In this document: piece by piece, positions 24,128-33,259 of the stretch
Numbering within the stretch: the stretch's first letter is position 1
Layout: each line of letters begins with the position of its first letter
Assembly: GCA_020632925.1 (NCBI GenBank)
Contig: JACKER010000020.1
Coordinates: 62,001 to 126,000 of the forward strand
Direction: 5' to 3'
DNA length: 64,000 nt
Source of the DNA: Alphaproteobacteria bacterium
GTDB taxonomy: Bacteria; Myxococcota_A; UBA796; GCA-2862545
Notes under the pieces: model-generated
Told to the model about the DNA's origin: nothing
Seen by the model: the letters and a program-made list of their open reading frames with translations, nothing else
Database searches by the model: none
Made by a program: the position numbers and the translations under genes

Positions 24128-26257
24128 CTATCTGCGGCAGCGGAAGCGGGCACCGGTGACGGCGGTGTTGGACAGCGGGATGAGTGTGGGCTCGGAGCCC
24201 TCCGGTCGCTCGACGAGCTTGACGACCGCGCCGTCGCGGCGGAGCTCGAGGTCGGTCGCGTCCGCCAGATCGCTGGTGTCGGCGAGGTCCATCCCGGCGG
24301 ACTGGCAGACCTTGCGCGCGAGCTCGCCGGTCACCCCGGTGGCGGGTGCGGTGCCGGAGGTCCCCGCGGGCGGATGGCCGTCGGCGCTCCATCCCCGGAG
24401 GTACGCCGAGCCGCCGGCGCTGGCTCGCGGCGTCCCCGGCCGCCAGGCCGCGTTGTCCGCGAGGAAGCCCTCCAGCATCCCCACGGTGGCCCACCCCGAG
24501 CGGGGACGTGGCTTCGGGGCGGTGACGGGGGCGGGCGCGGGTGCGGCGGGCGCAGGCTCGGGCGTCGGGATCGAGAGCTCGAGCGTGGCGGGCGAGGCGC
24601 TCCCGTCGACCGCGACGACCACGTCCACCGTCCCCGTCAGGCAGCCCGGCGGGCAGCTCCCCTCGGGCCAGCACCCCGCCGCGGTCTCCTCGCAGCTCCC
24701 GGCGCTCAGGACGAGCGGGTGGGTGCCGGGGCGCACGCCGTCGAACGTCCACCGATCGCCGTCCCGCTGGAGCTCGGAGCTCCCCAGGTGGGCGGTCACG
24801 GGGGTGGACGCCGCCAGCCCGGTGACGGCCAGAGCCACCTGGACCGGCGGAGGTGGTTGGACGCGGACGACGACGTCCAGGGCCTCGGCGCCGGGGGGTA
24901 CGCGGTGCTCCATGCTTCCCGACGCGCACCAGGGCGGGCAGCTCCCCGCGTCGCAGGCGGCGACCGTACAGCCCTCGCCCACCACCCACCGCAGCGCAAG
25001 CGGCCCGGGCCCCACGTGGGTCAGGACCCGCGCGCCGTCCCGCTCGCCCTCCCAGGTCCCCCGGTCGGCGGCGAGATCGACGGGGAGGCCCTCGTCCCCC
25101 GTGGCGGTCACGAGCACCGTCCGATCGCGGGGCGCGGTCGACCAGAACCAGGCGGCCACACCACCGACGACCACCACCAGGCCGATCAGGCCCGCCACCA
25201 CCGCCACGCCGGCGCCCCCGAACGCGGCGATGGCGAGGCCCCGCGCGGGCGTCCCCGACGACGGCTGCTGGATCGCCTCGCGGGGCGGAGGGGCAGGTGG
25301 GGGCTCGACGACCTCGGCGGACGGCTCCGACTCGAGCGTGCTCTGCGCCCTCGGCGCTCCCTCAGGCGTCGCTCCGCCGTCGAAGTCCGTCGGCGCCAGC
25401 GTGACGTTCGCCCCGCCGGGTCGCATGTGCGGCGGCAACGCCCGCGCGCGCTCGAGGATGACGCGCGCGTCGGTGAGTCGCAGCGCCGGGTCGGACATGG
25501 TGAGCGCGCGGACCAGATCGCGGAGCGGCTCGGGGAAGTCGGGCCCCACGTCCATCGGCTCGTGGCCCTGCTTGGCCATCATCACCTGGAGCGCCTGCTG
25601 GCGGGCCGAGCCCTGGCCGCTCACGGGGAAGGCGACGTTGCCGGTGAAGGCCTCCCACGCCACCACACCCAGCGCATAGAAGTCCCAGTGCACGGGATCG
25701 AGCTTGTCGGGCGTGACCCACTCGGGCGGCGCGTAGGAGACGGTGCCGAAGGCCATCCCCTCCTGGGTGATGCGGCTCCGGTCGATCTCGACGGCCAGCC
25801 CGAAGTCCACGAGCTTGACCTGGCCGTCGTCCTGGACCAGCACGTTCGCGGGCTTGAGGTCGCGATGCCGCACGCCCCGCTCGTGGAGGTAGCCGAGCGC
25901 ATCCGCGATCTGGATGAGGATGGAGCGCGCCGTCTCGTAGCGCAGGGCGCCCCGGTCCAGCAGGCTCTCCAGGCTGCGCCCGGCGACGAACTCCATCTCC
26001 AGGTAGGGCGGGTCGTGCTCGTACCGGACGTTCCGGATCTTCACGATGTTCGGGTGGTCGACCTGCCCGAGGATGTCCGCCTCGCGCACGAAGCGCCGCA
26101 TCGCGTCCTGGTTGGAGCGCAGCCCCCGGTCCAGGATCTTGACGGCGGCCAGGATCCGCGTCGCGGAGCGGTTGTGGCAACGGTAGACGGAGCCCATCCC
26201 GCCCGAGCCGAGCTGCGCCTCGACCACCCACACGTCGATGGCGTCGCCCGGCTTCAC
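24128..26257 (-). CDS. Transmembrane Ser/Thr protein kinase
   Basis: A 709-residue Hanks-type kinase. Kinase domain about 8-270: glycine loop LGSGGMGSVY, Lys 40, HRDLKPAN (131-138), DFG (151-153), and APPEW as the APE motif. A linker rich in Pro and Glu leads to one membrane helix (about 345-370, LAIAAFGGAGVAVVAGLIGLVVVVGGVAAWFW). The extracytoplasmic part has two beta-rich, Cys-containing segments with a shared pattern (CxxAACDAGSCPPWC and CEETAAGCWPEGSCPPGC) and a final domain of about 120 residues. The GTG start follows GGAGGAG. It is divergent from the giant OmpA gene. Confidence 0.92.
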   Translation of the reverse strand: MKPGDAIDVWVVEAQLGSGGMGSVYRCHNRSATRILAAVKILDRGLRSNQDAMRRFVREADILGQVDHPNIVKIRNVRYEHDPPYLEMEFVAGRSLESLLDRGALRYETARSILIQIADALGYLHERGVRHRDLKPANVLVQDDGQVKLVDFGLAVEIDRSRITQEGMAFGTVSYAPPEWVTPDKLDPVHWDFYALGVVAWEAFTGNVAFPVSGQGSARQQALQVMMAKQGHEPMDVGPDFPEPLRDLVRALTMSDPALRLTDARVILERARALPPHMRPGGANVTLAPTDFDGGATPEGAPRAQSTLESEPSAEVVEPPPAPPPREAIQQPSSGTPARGLAIAAFGGAGVAVVAGLIGLVVVVGGVAAWFWSTAPRDRTVLVTATGDEGLPVDLAADRGTWEGERDGARVLTHVGPGPLALRWVVGEGCTVAACDAGSCPPWCASGSMEHRVPPGAEALDVVVRVQPPPPVQVALAVTGLAASTPVTAHLGSSELQRDGDRWTFDGVRPGTHPLVLSAGSCEETAAGCWPEGSCPPGCLTGTVDVVVAVDGSASPATLELSIPTPEPAPAAPAPAPVTAPKPRPRSGWATVGMLEGFLADNAAWRPGTPRASAGGSAYLRGWSADGHPPAGTSGTAPATGVTGELARKVCQSAGMDLADTSDLADATDLELRRDGAVVKLVERPEGSEPTLIPLSNTAVTGARFRCRR

Positions 26258-26293
26258 CCGTCTCCTCCGGCCCGTCCCCGGCTGGCTCCTGCC

Positions 26294-26318
26294 GCATGCG
26301 GTCCCGTGGCGCGCATGC
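26294..26318. promoter_or_regulatory. Paired GCATGC palindromes between divergent genes
   Basis: GCATGCG (26294-26300) and CGCATGC (26312-26318) form an inverted pair, each half itself palindromic, with centres about 18 bp apart. They sit in the 76-bp gap between the Ser/Thr kinase (GTG at 26257) and the giant OmpA gene (ATG at 26334), upstream of both. This is the geometry of a dimeric-regulator operator, but no regulator gene lies beside it and chance in GC-rich DNA is possible. Confidence 0.3.
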
Positions 26319-26333
26319 TACCTCGGTCGGGCC

Positions 26334-29300
26334 ATGTGGTGGTACCTGCTGGCGGCGTCGGTGCGCCCGGCGTCGGCTTCGGATCTGGACGGTGAGGCGC
26401 TGCCCGTGTCGCGCGCCTCCGAGGGCGACACCACGACCGTCTGGACCGCGCCGGAGGGCACGCGCGGTCGGGTGGCCGCGGGGCTGCGGATCGAGGCCGT
26501 CGACGATCCCGCCTTGTTCACGGCGGTGGAGGGAACGGCGACGACCACCTGGCACCTGGTCGACACGGCGGTGTCCTTCCAGCCCCACGCGCGCTGGTCG
26601 GTGCTCGATCGAATGGATCTCGCCGCCTCGCTGCCGGTCTACGGGTACCTGCGCGGCGTCCGCGCGGACGAGCCCGGGGTGCAGCAGGGGGGACCGGCGC
26701 TCGGCGACCTGATGTTGGCTGCGCCGATCCGCTTGACGGGAGAGGGCACCGGGCTCGGCGTGGTCCCGATGGTCACGCTCCCCACGGGCAACCGCGGACG
26801 CTCGGTCGGCGAGGGGGGACCGACGGGCGGCGTGCTCGGGACGTTCGCCGTCGGCGGCGCCGGAACCCGCCTCCAGGGGCACCTCGGTGCCGTCCTCCGC
26901 CCCAACGCCTTCGTGTTCGCGCAGAGCCGCGGACCGCTCGCCCTCCCGGTCGCGCTGGGCGTGACGCAGCGGGTGACCGGCGCCACCTGGCTCCAGGCCG
27001 AGCTCCGCGGCACGCCGGCGCTCGGGGTCGACCTCGTCGCGGGCGAGCTGCCGAGCGCCCTCCCCGGGCTTCCCTTCGAGGCCTTCGTCGGTGTCGGTGG
27101 TCGTCTGGGCAGCGTGTGGACGACGGGCGCGGCGGCGCGGGGCATCACGGATGGCGTGGGCGCGGCCCGCTGGCGCGCGGCCCTCGACGTCACGTGGACC
27201 AGCGACCGCGACGGGACCGTCCCCGAGGTGGTGAGCGAGGAGCCGCCGTTCGAGCTCGTGGTGCTCGACGACCGCGGGCGTCCCGTGACCGGCGCCGAGG
27301 TGGTGGTGGGCGCCCAGATCGTCGGCACCACCGACGAGGACGGCGTCGTGGCGCTGGACGACCCGCCGCGCTGGTCGAAGGGCGTGCAGGTCCGCGCCGA
27401 CCGATTCCTCCCGGCCACGGTGACGCAACCGGAGGACGAGACGGCCCGCGCCGTGAGGATCCCGCTGGCGTGGGCGCCGACCCCCATCGCGGGAGAGGTG
27501 CGCGATCCGGCCGGGCGCGTGGTGGACGCGACGGTCGTGGCGACCTCCGAGGATCACCCCGGCGAGACGGTGGAGGGCCGGCTCGGCGAGCTCACGCTAC
27601 CCGCGGGGACCTGGCGCCTGACGGTGTCCGCCGAGGGCCTGGGCACGCAGGTGCGCGAGGTGGTCGTCGAGCCCGCCCTGGGAGCGCCCGACCCGCTCGA
27701 GGTCCTGCTGCTGCCGGACGAGGGTGGGCACTCGGGGATGGCCGTGGTCATCACGGATCCGGAGGGGCGGCCGGTCGAGCGGGCGCGGGTGCTGATCGAC
27801 GGCGTTCCGGTCGGGACGACGGCGTCGGGTGGTGTGCTCGAGCTCGCCGGGCTCACGGCGGGGCCCCACCAGGTCGAGGTCCTGCACGAGGCCTTCACCG
27901 GCGCGCTGGTGGCCGATCTGCAGACGGCGGACGATGCGGTGCTCGACGTGCCGGTGCCGCTGCAGCGCGTCCCGGGCTCGGTGAAGGTGGTCGTGCGCGA
28001 CGGCGTGGGGCGCCCCGTCCCCGACGCGGTGGCGCGCTTCGTCGGACCGCGGCGGCTGCCGCCGATGGCGCTCGGAGAACGGGGTGAGCGGGTCCAGGTG
28101 CTGGGCGCCGGCGACTGGCAGGTGATCGTGACCTCGGCCCGGTACGGCGTGCAGGAACGCTCGCTGCGCGTCCCGGAGGACCGCTACGAGCTGATGGTCG
28201 TCGAGGTGGTGCTCCAGCCCGACGAGCAGGGAGAAGCCGAGCTCGTCGTGCGTCTGGTGGACCCGGCGGGTCTGCCCGTCGAGGGCGCGTCGGTCCTGCT
28301 CGACGAGGTTCCCTACGGCGCCACGTCGAGCGGCGGCACGCTCGAGGTCGGGCACCTGCGGGCCGGCGTCCGGACGCTCGCGGTGCGGATGGACGGGTTG
28401 CGCCCGCTGGCGGACCGCGATCTCGTGCTCGTCGAGGGCCGGCAGGAGCAGGTCATCAAGGCCGAGTGGAAGCCCGGGCTCGTGGACGTGCACGTCCGGG
28501 GCCCAGAGGGGCCCGTGGGCGACGCGCGCGTGCGGCTGTTCGGCGACGAGAACGTGGGCCCCGACGACGTCGGGCCGAGCGGACGCCACCGGATGACGGT
28601 GCCGGCGGGCAGCTGGACCGTGATGGTGACGAGCGCCGAGTACGGGGTGCAGGAACGCGATCTCGTCGTGGCGCCGGACAGCAACGTTCGGCACGTCGCC
28701 GACTTCGTGCTCGCGCCGATCGAGGGCGGGCTCGGTGCGCTGGCCGTGCGCGTGGTGGGACCGGACGAACGGCCGGTCGAGGGCGCGCTCGTGCTCCTCG
28801 ACGGCGAGGAGCGCGGCCGTACCGCGAACTCGGGCACCCTGCGGCTCACGGACCTGCAGGTCGGGGAGCGCGAGGTCCAGGTGCTCGCCGACCCGTACCG
28901 CGAGCGCACCGCCCGCGTCCGCCTGATGGAGGGCGAGCGAGAGCTCGAGGTCGCGCTGGACTACGCGCCCGGCGCGGTGAAGGTGCACGTCCACCGCGGC
29001 GAGGAGCCGGTGGACGACGCGTTCGTGCGCTTCCTCGGCGAGGCGGTCGGCAGCCCCAGGCCGGTGGACCCCGACGGTGACCTGCTCGCGCGGCTCGACC
29101 CGGGGCTGTGGCTGGTGGTCGCGACCTCGGCCAGCGCCGGCGTCGCCGAGTGGGACCTCGAGGTCGAGGATCGTGGCGGCCTGCAGGTGGTCGATCTGGA
29201 CATGGCCGGCGTGGCCGTCGACCGCTCCGACCTGCTGGTCCAGGTGGTCGACACCGACGGGCGACCCGTGGAGGAGGCCCAGGTGTGGATCGACGGCCAG

Positions 29301-30080
29301 GCCAAGGCCGGCGACACCCAGCAGGGCGGCGTGGTGCTGGCACGCTCGCTGACGCCCGGGACGGTGACCCTCACGGTGCAGGCGCCCGACCACCTGCCGT
29401 CGGAGCCGATCACGGTGGAGCTCGTGCCCGGCACCGTCGAGCGGATCGTGGTGCTCCGCTTCGAGGCCGTCCCGGTGACGGTGCGCACCGTGGACGAGTC
29501 GGGAGCGCCGGTCGACGCCACCGTGCAGTGGGTGGGACCCGACGACGTGGCGCCGCTGGTCGCCGAGCAGGGTGAGGTCCAGACGCGGCTCGCTCCGGGC
29601 AGGTGGCGGGTGATCGCTCGGTCGGGCTCGCTCTCGGGCGAGGGCACGGCGCGGCTGAGCCTGGGCGACGAGCCACGCCCCCTCGAGATCGTGCTGCATC
29701 CGACGGGTGCGGTGATGGCGGGCGAGCAGGTCGTGATCGCGGAGCAGGTGCACTTCGACTTCGGCCAGGCCACCCTCCGCGGGGACTCCGCCGCGATCCT
29801 CGATCAGGTCGCGCAGGTGTTGATCGCGGAGCAGGACGTGGTGCGGGTCGAGGTCCAGGGGCACACGGACGACATCGGCGGGGTGGCCGTGAACCAGGCG
29901 CTGTCGCAGGCACGCGCCCAGGCGGTGGTGGACGCGCTGGTCGAGCGCGGGGTGCCGCGCGAGGAGCTGATCGCGGTGGGGTACGGTCCCACCCGGCCGC
30001 TGGTGCCCAACGACTCCGACGAGGGGAGGGCGACCAACCGTCGCGTACAGTTCGAGGTGGGTGAGCGCGCGGCGCGCTGA
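26334..30080 (+). CDS. Giant OmpA protein with carboxypeptidase-regulatory repeats
   Basis: A 1248-residue envelope protein. A signal peptide (MWWYLLAASVRPASAS) is followed by a beta-rich region of about 280 residues resembling an outer-membrane barrel (ARWSVLDRMDLAASLPVYGYL, LGVVPMVTLPTGNRG). Residues about 300-1130 contain at least five tandem modules of about 160-170 residues; each starts with a carboxypeptidase-regulatory-like fold (xVRVVGPDERPVEGALVLLDGEE..GTLRLTDLQVG) and continues with a second beta unit (xVKVHV...). The C-terminal OmpA domain (about 1136-1245) has VHFDFGQATL, VEVQGHTDDIGG and NRRVQFEV and should bind peptidoglycan. It precedes the MoxR/VWA operon by 18 bp. Confidence 0.85.
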   Translation: MWWYLLAASVRPASASDLDGEALPVSRASEGDTTTVWTAPEGTRGRVAAGLRIEAVDDPALFTAVEGTATTTWHLVDTAVSFQPHARWSVLDRMDLAASLPVYGYLRGVRADEPGVQQGGPALGDLMLAAPIRLTGEGTGLGVVPMVTLPTGNRGRSVGEGGPTGGVLGTFAVGGAGTRLQGHLGAVLRPNAFVFAQSRGPLALPVALGVTQRVTGATWLQAELRGTPALGVDLVAGELPSALPGLPFEAFVGVGGRLGSVWTTGAAARGITDGVGAARWRAALDVTWTSDRDGTVPEVVSEEPPFELVVLDDRGRPVTGAEVVVGAQIVGTTDEDGVVALDDPPRWSKGVQVRADRFLPATVTQPEDETARAVRIPLAWAPTPIAGEVRDPAGRVVDATVVATSEDHPGETVEGRLGELTLPAGTWRLTVSAEGLGTQVREVVVEPALGAPDPLEVLLLPDEGGHSGMAVVITDPEGRPVERARVLIDGVPVGTTASGGVLELAGLTAGPHQVEVLHEAFTGALVADLQTADDAVLDVPVPLQRVPGSVKVVVRDGVGRPVPDAVARFVGPRRLPPMALGERGERVQVLGAGDWQVIVTSARYGVQERSLRVPEDRYELMVVEVVLQPDEQGEAELVVRLVDPAGLPVEGASVLLDEVPYGATSSGGTLEVGHLRAGVRTLAVRMDGLRPLADRDLVLVEGRQEQVIKAEWKPGLVDVHVRGPEGPVGDARVRLFGDENVGPDDVGPSGRHRMTVPAGSWTVMVTSAEYGVQERDLVVAPDSNVRHVADFVLAPIEGGLGALAVRVVGPDERPVEGALVLLDGEERGRTANSGTLRLTDLQVGEREVQVLADPYRERTARVRLMEGERELEVALDYAPGAVKVHVHRGEEPVDDAFVRFLGEAVGSPRPVDPDGDLLARLDPGLWLVVATSASAGVAEWDLEVEDRGGLQVVDLDMAGVAVDRSDLLVQVVDTDGRPVEEAQVWIDGQAKAGDTQQGGVVLARSLTPGTVTLTVQAPDHLPSEPITVELVPGTVERIVVLRFEAVPVTVRTVDESGAPVDATVQWVGPDDVAPLVAEQGEVQTRLAPGRWRVIARSGSLSGEGTARLSLGDEPRPLEIVLHPTGAVMAGEQVVIAEQVHFDFGQATLRGDSAAILDQVAQVLIAEQDVVRVEVQGHTDDIGGVAVNQALSQARAQAVVDALVERGVPREELIAVGYGPTRPLVPNDSDEGRATNRRVQFEVGERAAR

Positions 30081-30098
30081 GCGCGGACGGGGGACGAC

Positions 30099-33000
30099 GT
30101 GTGGGAGCGGCTTCAGCACGCCTACGGAGCGGCCGACGACATCCCCGGGACACTGGCCGCGCTCCGGTCGCACGACCCCGCCGTCCGCGCCGACGCCAGG
30201 TGGTGGTTGCGCGCGACCCTGGTCCACCAGGGGACGCGGTACACGGCGAGCGCGGCCGCGGTCCCGCCGATGGTGGGTGCGGCCGAGGACCCCGAGGTGC
30301 AGGAGCGCGCGGCGATCCTGGACCTGCTCGCGGACCTCGCGGTCGGCGCCGCCGACGGCTGGTGGGCGACCGGCGTGGACCCGGACGCCGAGGCGCCGGA
30401 GGTGGTGGCGGTCCAGCGCGCGCTCGCGGCCCAGCACGTGCGGCTCACGGACCTGTTGGACGACGCCGACCCTGCGGTGCGCGCGGGAGCGGCCCGGGTG
30501 CTGTCCGTCGTGCCCGCGGTCGCGGACGCCGTGCGCGACGCGGCGGTCGCGCGTGCCGGCGACCCCGATCCCGTGGTGCGGGCGGCGATGCTGCTCGCGG
30601 CGGGGCTGGCGGACCGGAGCTCGGGGGAGGGTCTTGCGGCCGACGTGCTCCGGGCGGGCCTGGTCGACGCCGATCCGAGGGTGACGGCGGCCGCCGGAGC
30701 AGCGCTCGGCGAGGAGGGGATCGAGGCGTGCGCCCGGTGCCTGGTCGCGGAGCCGTCGTGGACGCTGCCCGGGCTCGGATGGTTCGGCGGCGATCTGGTC
30801 GCGCTGACGATCACCGCCCTCGACGGGCTTCGCTCGCTGCGGGACGCTCGCGTCGCGGAGGCGCTGCTCCACGTCGTCGAGCGGGGAGCCGAGCCCCACG
30901 CACGCCGGGCCCTGCGCCCGGCCTTCTTCCTGGTGACCGACCGCCTCCCCCCGATCGGCGGGTGGTCGCGGGCGGGCGCGCCCGAGGCGCTCCGGCGGTT
31001 CGCGACCGCCATCGTCGACCGCCCGGAGCTCGGGGAGCCGGAGCTGTGGCCCGCGCTCGCCGACAACGGTCTGCCGAGGACGCCGGACGCGTTGCGGGCG
31101 TGGGCGGGGCGGGAGGCAGCGCCGAGCCGACTGGACGACGAGCTCGGTCGGGAAGCGCGGAACAAGGTCGGCGGGCTCGTGGTCGTGGGGGATGGCGGGC
31201 CCACCGTGAGCCGTCGGATCGGGGATGCGGAGGTTTCCTTCGTCGCTCGTGCAGCCGTCCCCAAGCACGCGAAGACCACCCTGACCCGCCTCGCGAAGCT
31301 CCTGGCGCCGACCGGGGCGGAAGGTGTGCGCGTGCTGCTCGCGCTCGCGGAGGAGCGCGACGGCACCCTGTTCGCGCTCTCGCCCGTCATGGACAAGGTG
31401 GCGGCGGGCGAGCCGGAGGCCGTGCTCCTCGCGTCCGAGGCGGCGTCCGCGGCGTACGGGGGGCATCCACCCGTCCGGTACGAGGAGCGCGGCACGGTGA
31501 CCTCGCACCAGGTGTTGGTGGTGGTGCTCGGGCTCGCCTGCCGGGCGGCGAAGGCGCTCGGTCGGGTCCCGGACCCGGCGATCGACGCCTGCATCCCGTC
31601 GGCGGCCTCGTCGGAGGTGTTCGCCGCCGAGCTGGCCCGATGGATCGAGCTGGTGCCCCCGGAGCGCGCGGTGGGTGCGCTCGCGCCGCCGCTGCCGGTG
31701 CCGCGTGGACCGGCGTTGGAGGCTGCGCTCCGTCGATGGGACGACGCGGCGCTCGGGTCCGTGGTGTCCCGCGCCGACCCGCTCGAGCTGCTGGCGACCC
31801 TGACCCCGCAGCGCGCGCTCCAGCTGGAGGCATCCGTGCTGGCGCGGATGGAGGCGCACCTCGCGGAGCGCGAGCGGTGGATGAAGGACCGGCTGGTGGC
31901 CGAGCTCCTCCCCCTGGCCGAGCTGCTCGCCGCCCGACACCCCAAGCTCCGCTCCCGGTGGCTCGGCTCGACGGCGGCCTCGGAGCGGCTGCGGAGGGTG
32001 CTCGGCCAGGAACCACCCGCGCCCGTGCCGGTGGCGCGCATCGCACCCGTGGTCGGTGCGCGCCGTTCGGGGCCGATCGACCCCGCGCGGGAGCTGTCGT
32101 ACGCGGTGGTGGACCTGCTGATCGAGGAGCCGCTCTTCGGTCACCTGCTCGGCCGCATCGATCGCGTGTTCACCGACCTCACGCCGACGATGGGGCTGGC
32201 CATCGAGTCGCGGGGGCGGATCGCGCTGCTCGTGAACCCGGAGTGGTTCGTCACGCGGCTGTCGACGAGGCGTGTCCGCGTGGGTGCCTTGCGCCACGAG
32301 GTGCTCCACCTGGTGCTCGAGCATCCCTTCCGCGAGGATCTGCGGCACGTCGATCTGCTCCTCTACGGGACCGCCGCGGATCTGGTGACCAACCACCTCG
32401 GTGGGCACCGGTGGCCGCTGCCGGCCGATGCCCGACGCGCGCCCTGGGACGGCGTCGAGGCGGACGATGGCGCGACGGTGCGCTCGGTCTACGACCTCCT
32501 GCTGGCGCGGCGTGTGGCGTCCGGTGAGGCGTCGAGCGACGAGATCTGGCACAGCGACCATCGGTTCTGGCGTCTGCAGCGCGACGGGCAGAGCGTGGCC
32601 GGCGACGACCTGCTGGAGGCCTCGGGCCGCGTGGATGCCTGGGTCGAGGAGGCGTTCCGCGTCATCGGTGGCGACGTGACCCACGGCCTCGAGCCGGGCG
32701 TGCTCGCGTCGGTCCTGGCTGCCCTCGAGCGGCGCAAGGCCACGCTGGACTGGCGCCGGGTGCTGCGGATGTTCGCCGCCAGCAGCCGGCGGACGGTGGT
32801 GACCCACACGCTGAAGCACCCGAGCCGCCGCTACGGGACGCTCCCGGGCCTGCGGATCCGCCGGTTCCACCGACTGGCGGTCGCGGTCGACACCTCGGGC
32901 TCGATCCGGGACGAGGACCTGCAGGCCTTCTTCGTCGAGATCGAGGGGATCTGGCGCTCGGGCAGCGAGATCGTGGTGATCGAGTGCGACGCCAGGGTCC

Positions 33001-33251
33001 AGGCGGCGTGGCGCTTCGAGGGGCGTCGGCCCGGCGCGGTCCACGGTCGCGGAGGCACCGACTTCGAGCCCGTGATGCAGTGGTTGCACCGCGCCGAGGT
33101 CGGCCGCTTCGACGCGTTGGTCTATCTCACGGACGGAGAGGCCGGGGCGCCCAGCACCCGTCCGCCGTGTCCGGTGCTGTGGGTGGTGACGCTGCGGGGC
33201 ACGGTGGGAGAGCATCTGCGCTTCGGGCGGACCGTCCGGTTGGCGGTGTGA
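30099..33251 (+). CDS. HEAT-repeat, HExxH metallopeptidase-like and VWA protein
   Basis: A 1050-residue soluble protein. The N-terminal half has HEAT-like Ala/Leu-rich helical repeats (about 15-330 and again 440-640; LxDxDPAVRAGAARVL, AGDPDPVVRAAMLLAAGLA). Residues about 660-850 resemble the putative metallopeptidase domain of DUF2201 proteins, with HEVLH (His 733, Glu 734, His 737) in LRHEVLHLVLEH. The C-terminus (about 925-1045) is a VWA-like domain with MIDAS DTSGS at 931-935 and GGTDFEPV. DUF2201 proteins are typically paired with a MoxR-type ATPase, and one lies in this operon. The GTG start has a G-rich site upstream. The HEAT fusion is not typical of the two-domain form. Confidence 0.85.
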   Translation: MWERLQHAYGAADDIPGTLAALRSHDPAVRADARWWLRATLVHQGTRYTASAAAVPPMVGAAEDPEVQERAAILDLLADLAVGAADGWWATGVDPDAEAPEVVAVQRALAAQHVRLTDLLDDADPAVRAGAARVLSVVPAVADAVRDAAVARAGDPDPVVRAAMLLAAGLADRSSGEGLAADVLRAGLVDADPRVTAAAGAALGEEGIEACARCLVAEPSWTLPGLGWFGGDLVALTITALDGLRSLRDARVAEALLHVVERGAEPHARRALRPAFFLVTDRLPPIGGWSRAGAPEALRRFATAIVDRPELGEPELWPALADNGLPRTPDALRAWAGREAAPSRLDDELGREARNKVGGLVVVGDGGPTVSRRIGDAEVSFVARAAVPKHAKTTLTRLAKLLAPTGAEGVRVLLALAEERDGTLFALSPVMDKVAAGEPEAVLLASEAASAAYGGHPPVRYEERGTVTSHQVLVVVLGLACRAAKALGRVPDPAIDACIPSAASSEVFAAELARWIELVPPERAVGALAPPLPVPRGPALEAALRRWDDAALGSVVSRADPLELLATLTPQRALQLEASVLARMEAHLAERERWMKDRLVAELLPLAELLAARHPKLRSRWLGSTAASERLRRVLGQEPPAPVPVARIAPVVGARRSGPIDPARELSYAVVDLLIEEPLFGHLLGRIDRVFTDLTPTMGLAIESRGRIALLVNPEWFVTRLSTRRVRVGALRHEVLHLVLEHPFREDLRHVDLLLYGTAADLVTNHLGGHRWPLPADARRAPWDGVEADDGATVRSVYDLLLARRVASGEASSDEIWHSDHRFWRLQRDGQSVAGDDLLEASGRVDAWVEEAFRVIGGDVTHGLEPGVLASVLAALERRKATLDWRRVLRMFAASSRRTVVTHTLKHPSRRYGTLPGLRIRRFHRLAVAVDTSGSIRDEDLQAFFVEIEGIWRSGSEIVVIECDARVQAAWRFEGRRPGAVHGRGGTDFEPVMQWLHRAEVGRFDALVYLTDGEAGAPSTRPPCPVLWVVTLRGTVGEHLRFGRTVRLAV

Positions 33252-33259
33252 GGGGGAAG

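Noticed and set aside
24128..26257. The kinase as part of the MoxR operon
   Set aside because: It is on the opposite strand and separated by the giant OmpA gene; shared control is possible only through the divergent gap.
27597..33215. Very long minus-strand open frame of over 1800 codons opposite the OmpA and VWA genes
   Set aside because: Its translation is His/Arg/Pro-rich without domains. The plus-strand genes have clear domains and good starts; long opposite frames are expected in very GC-rich DNA.
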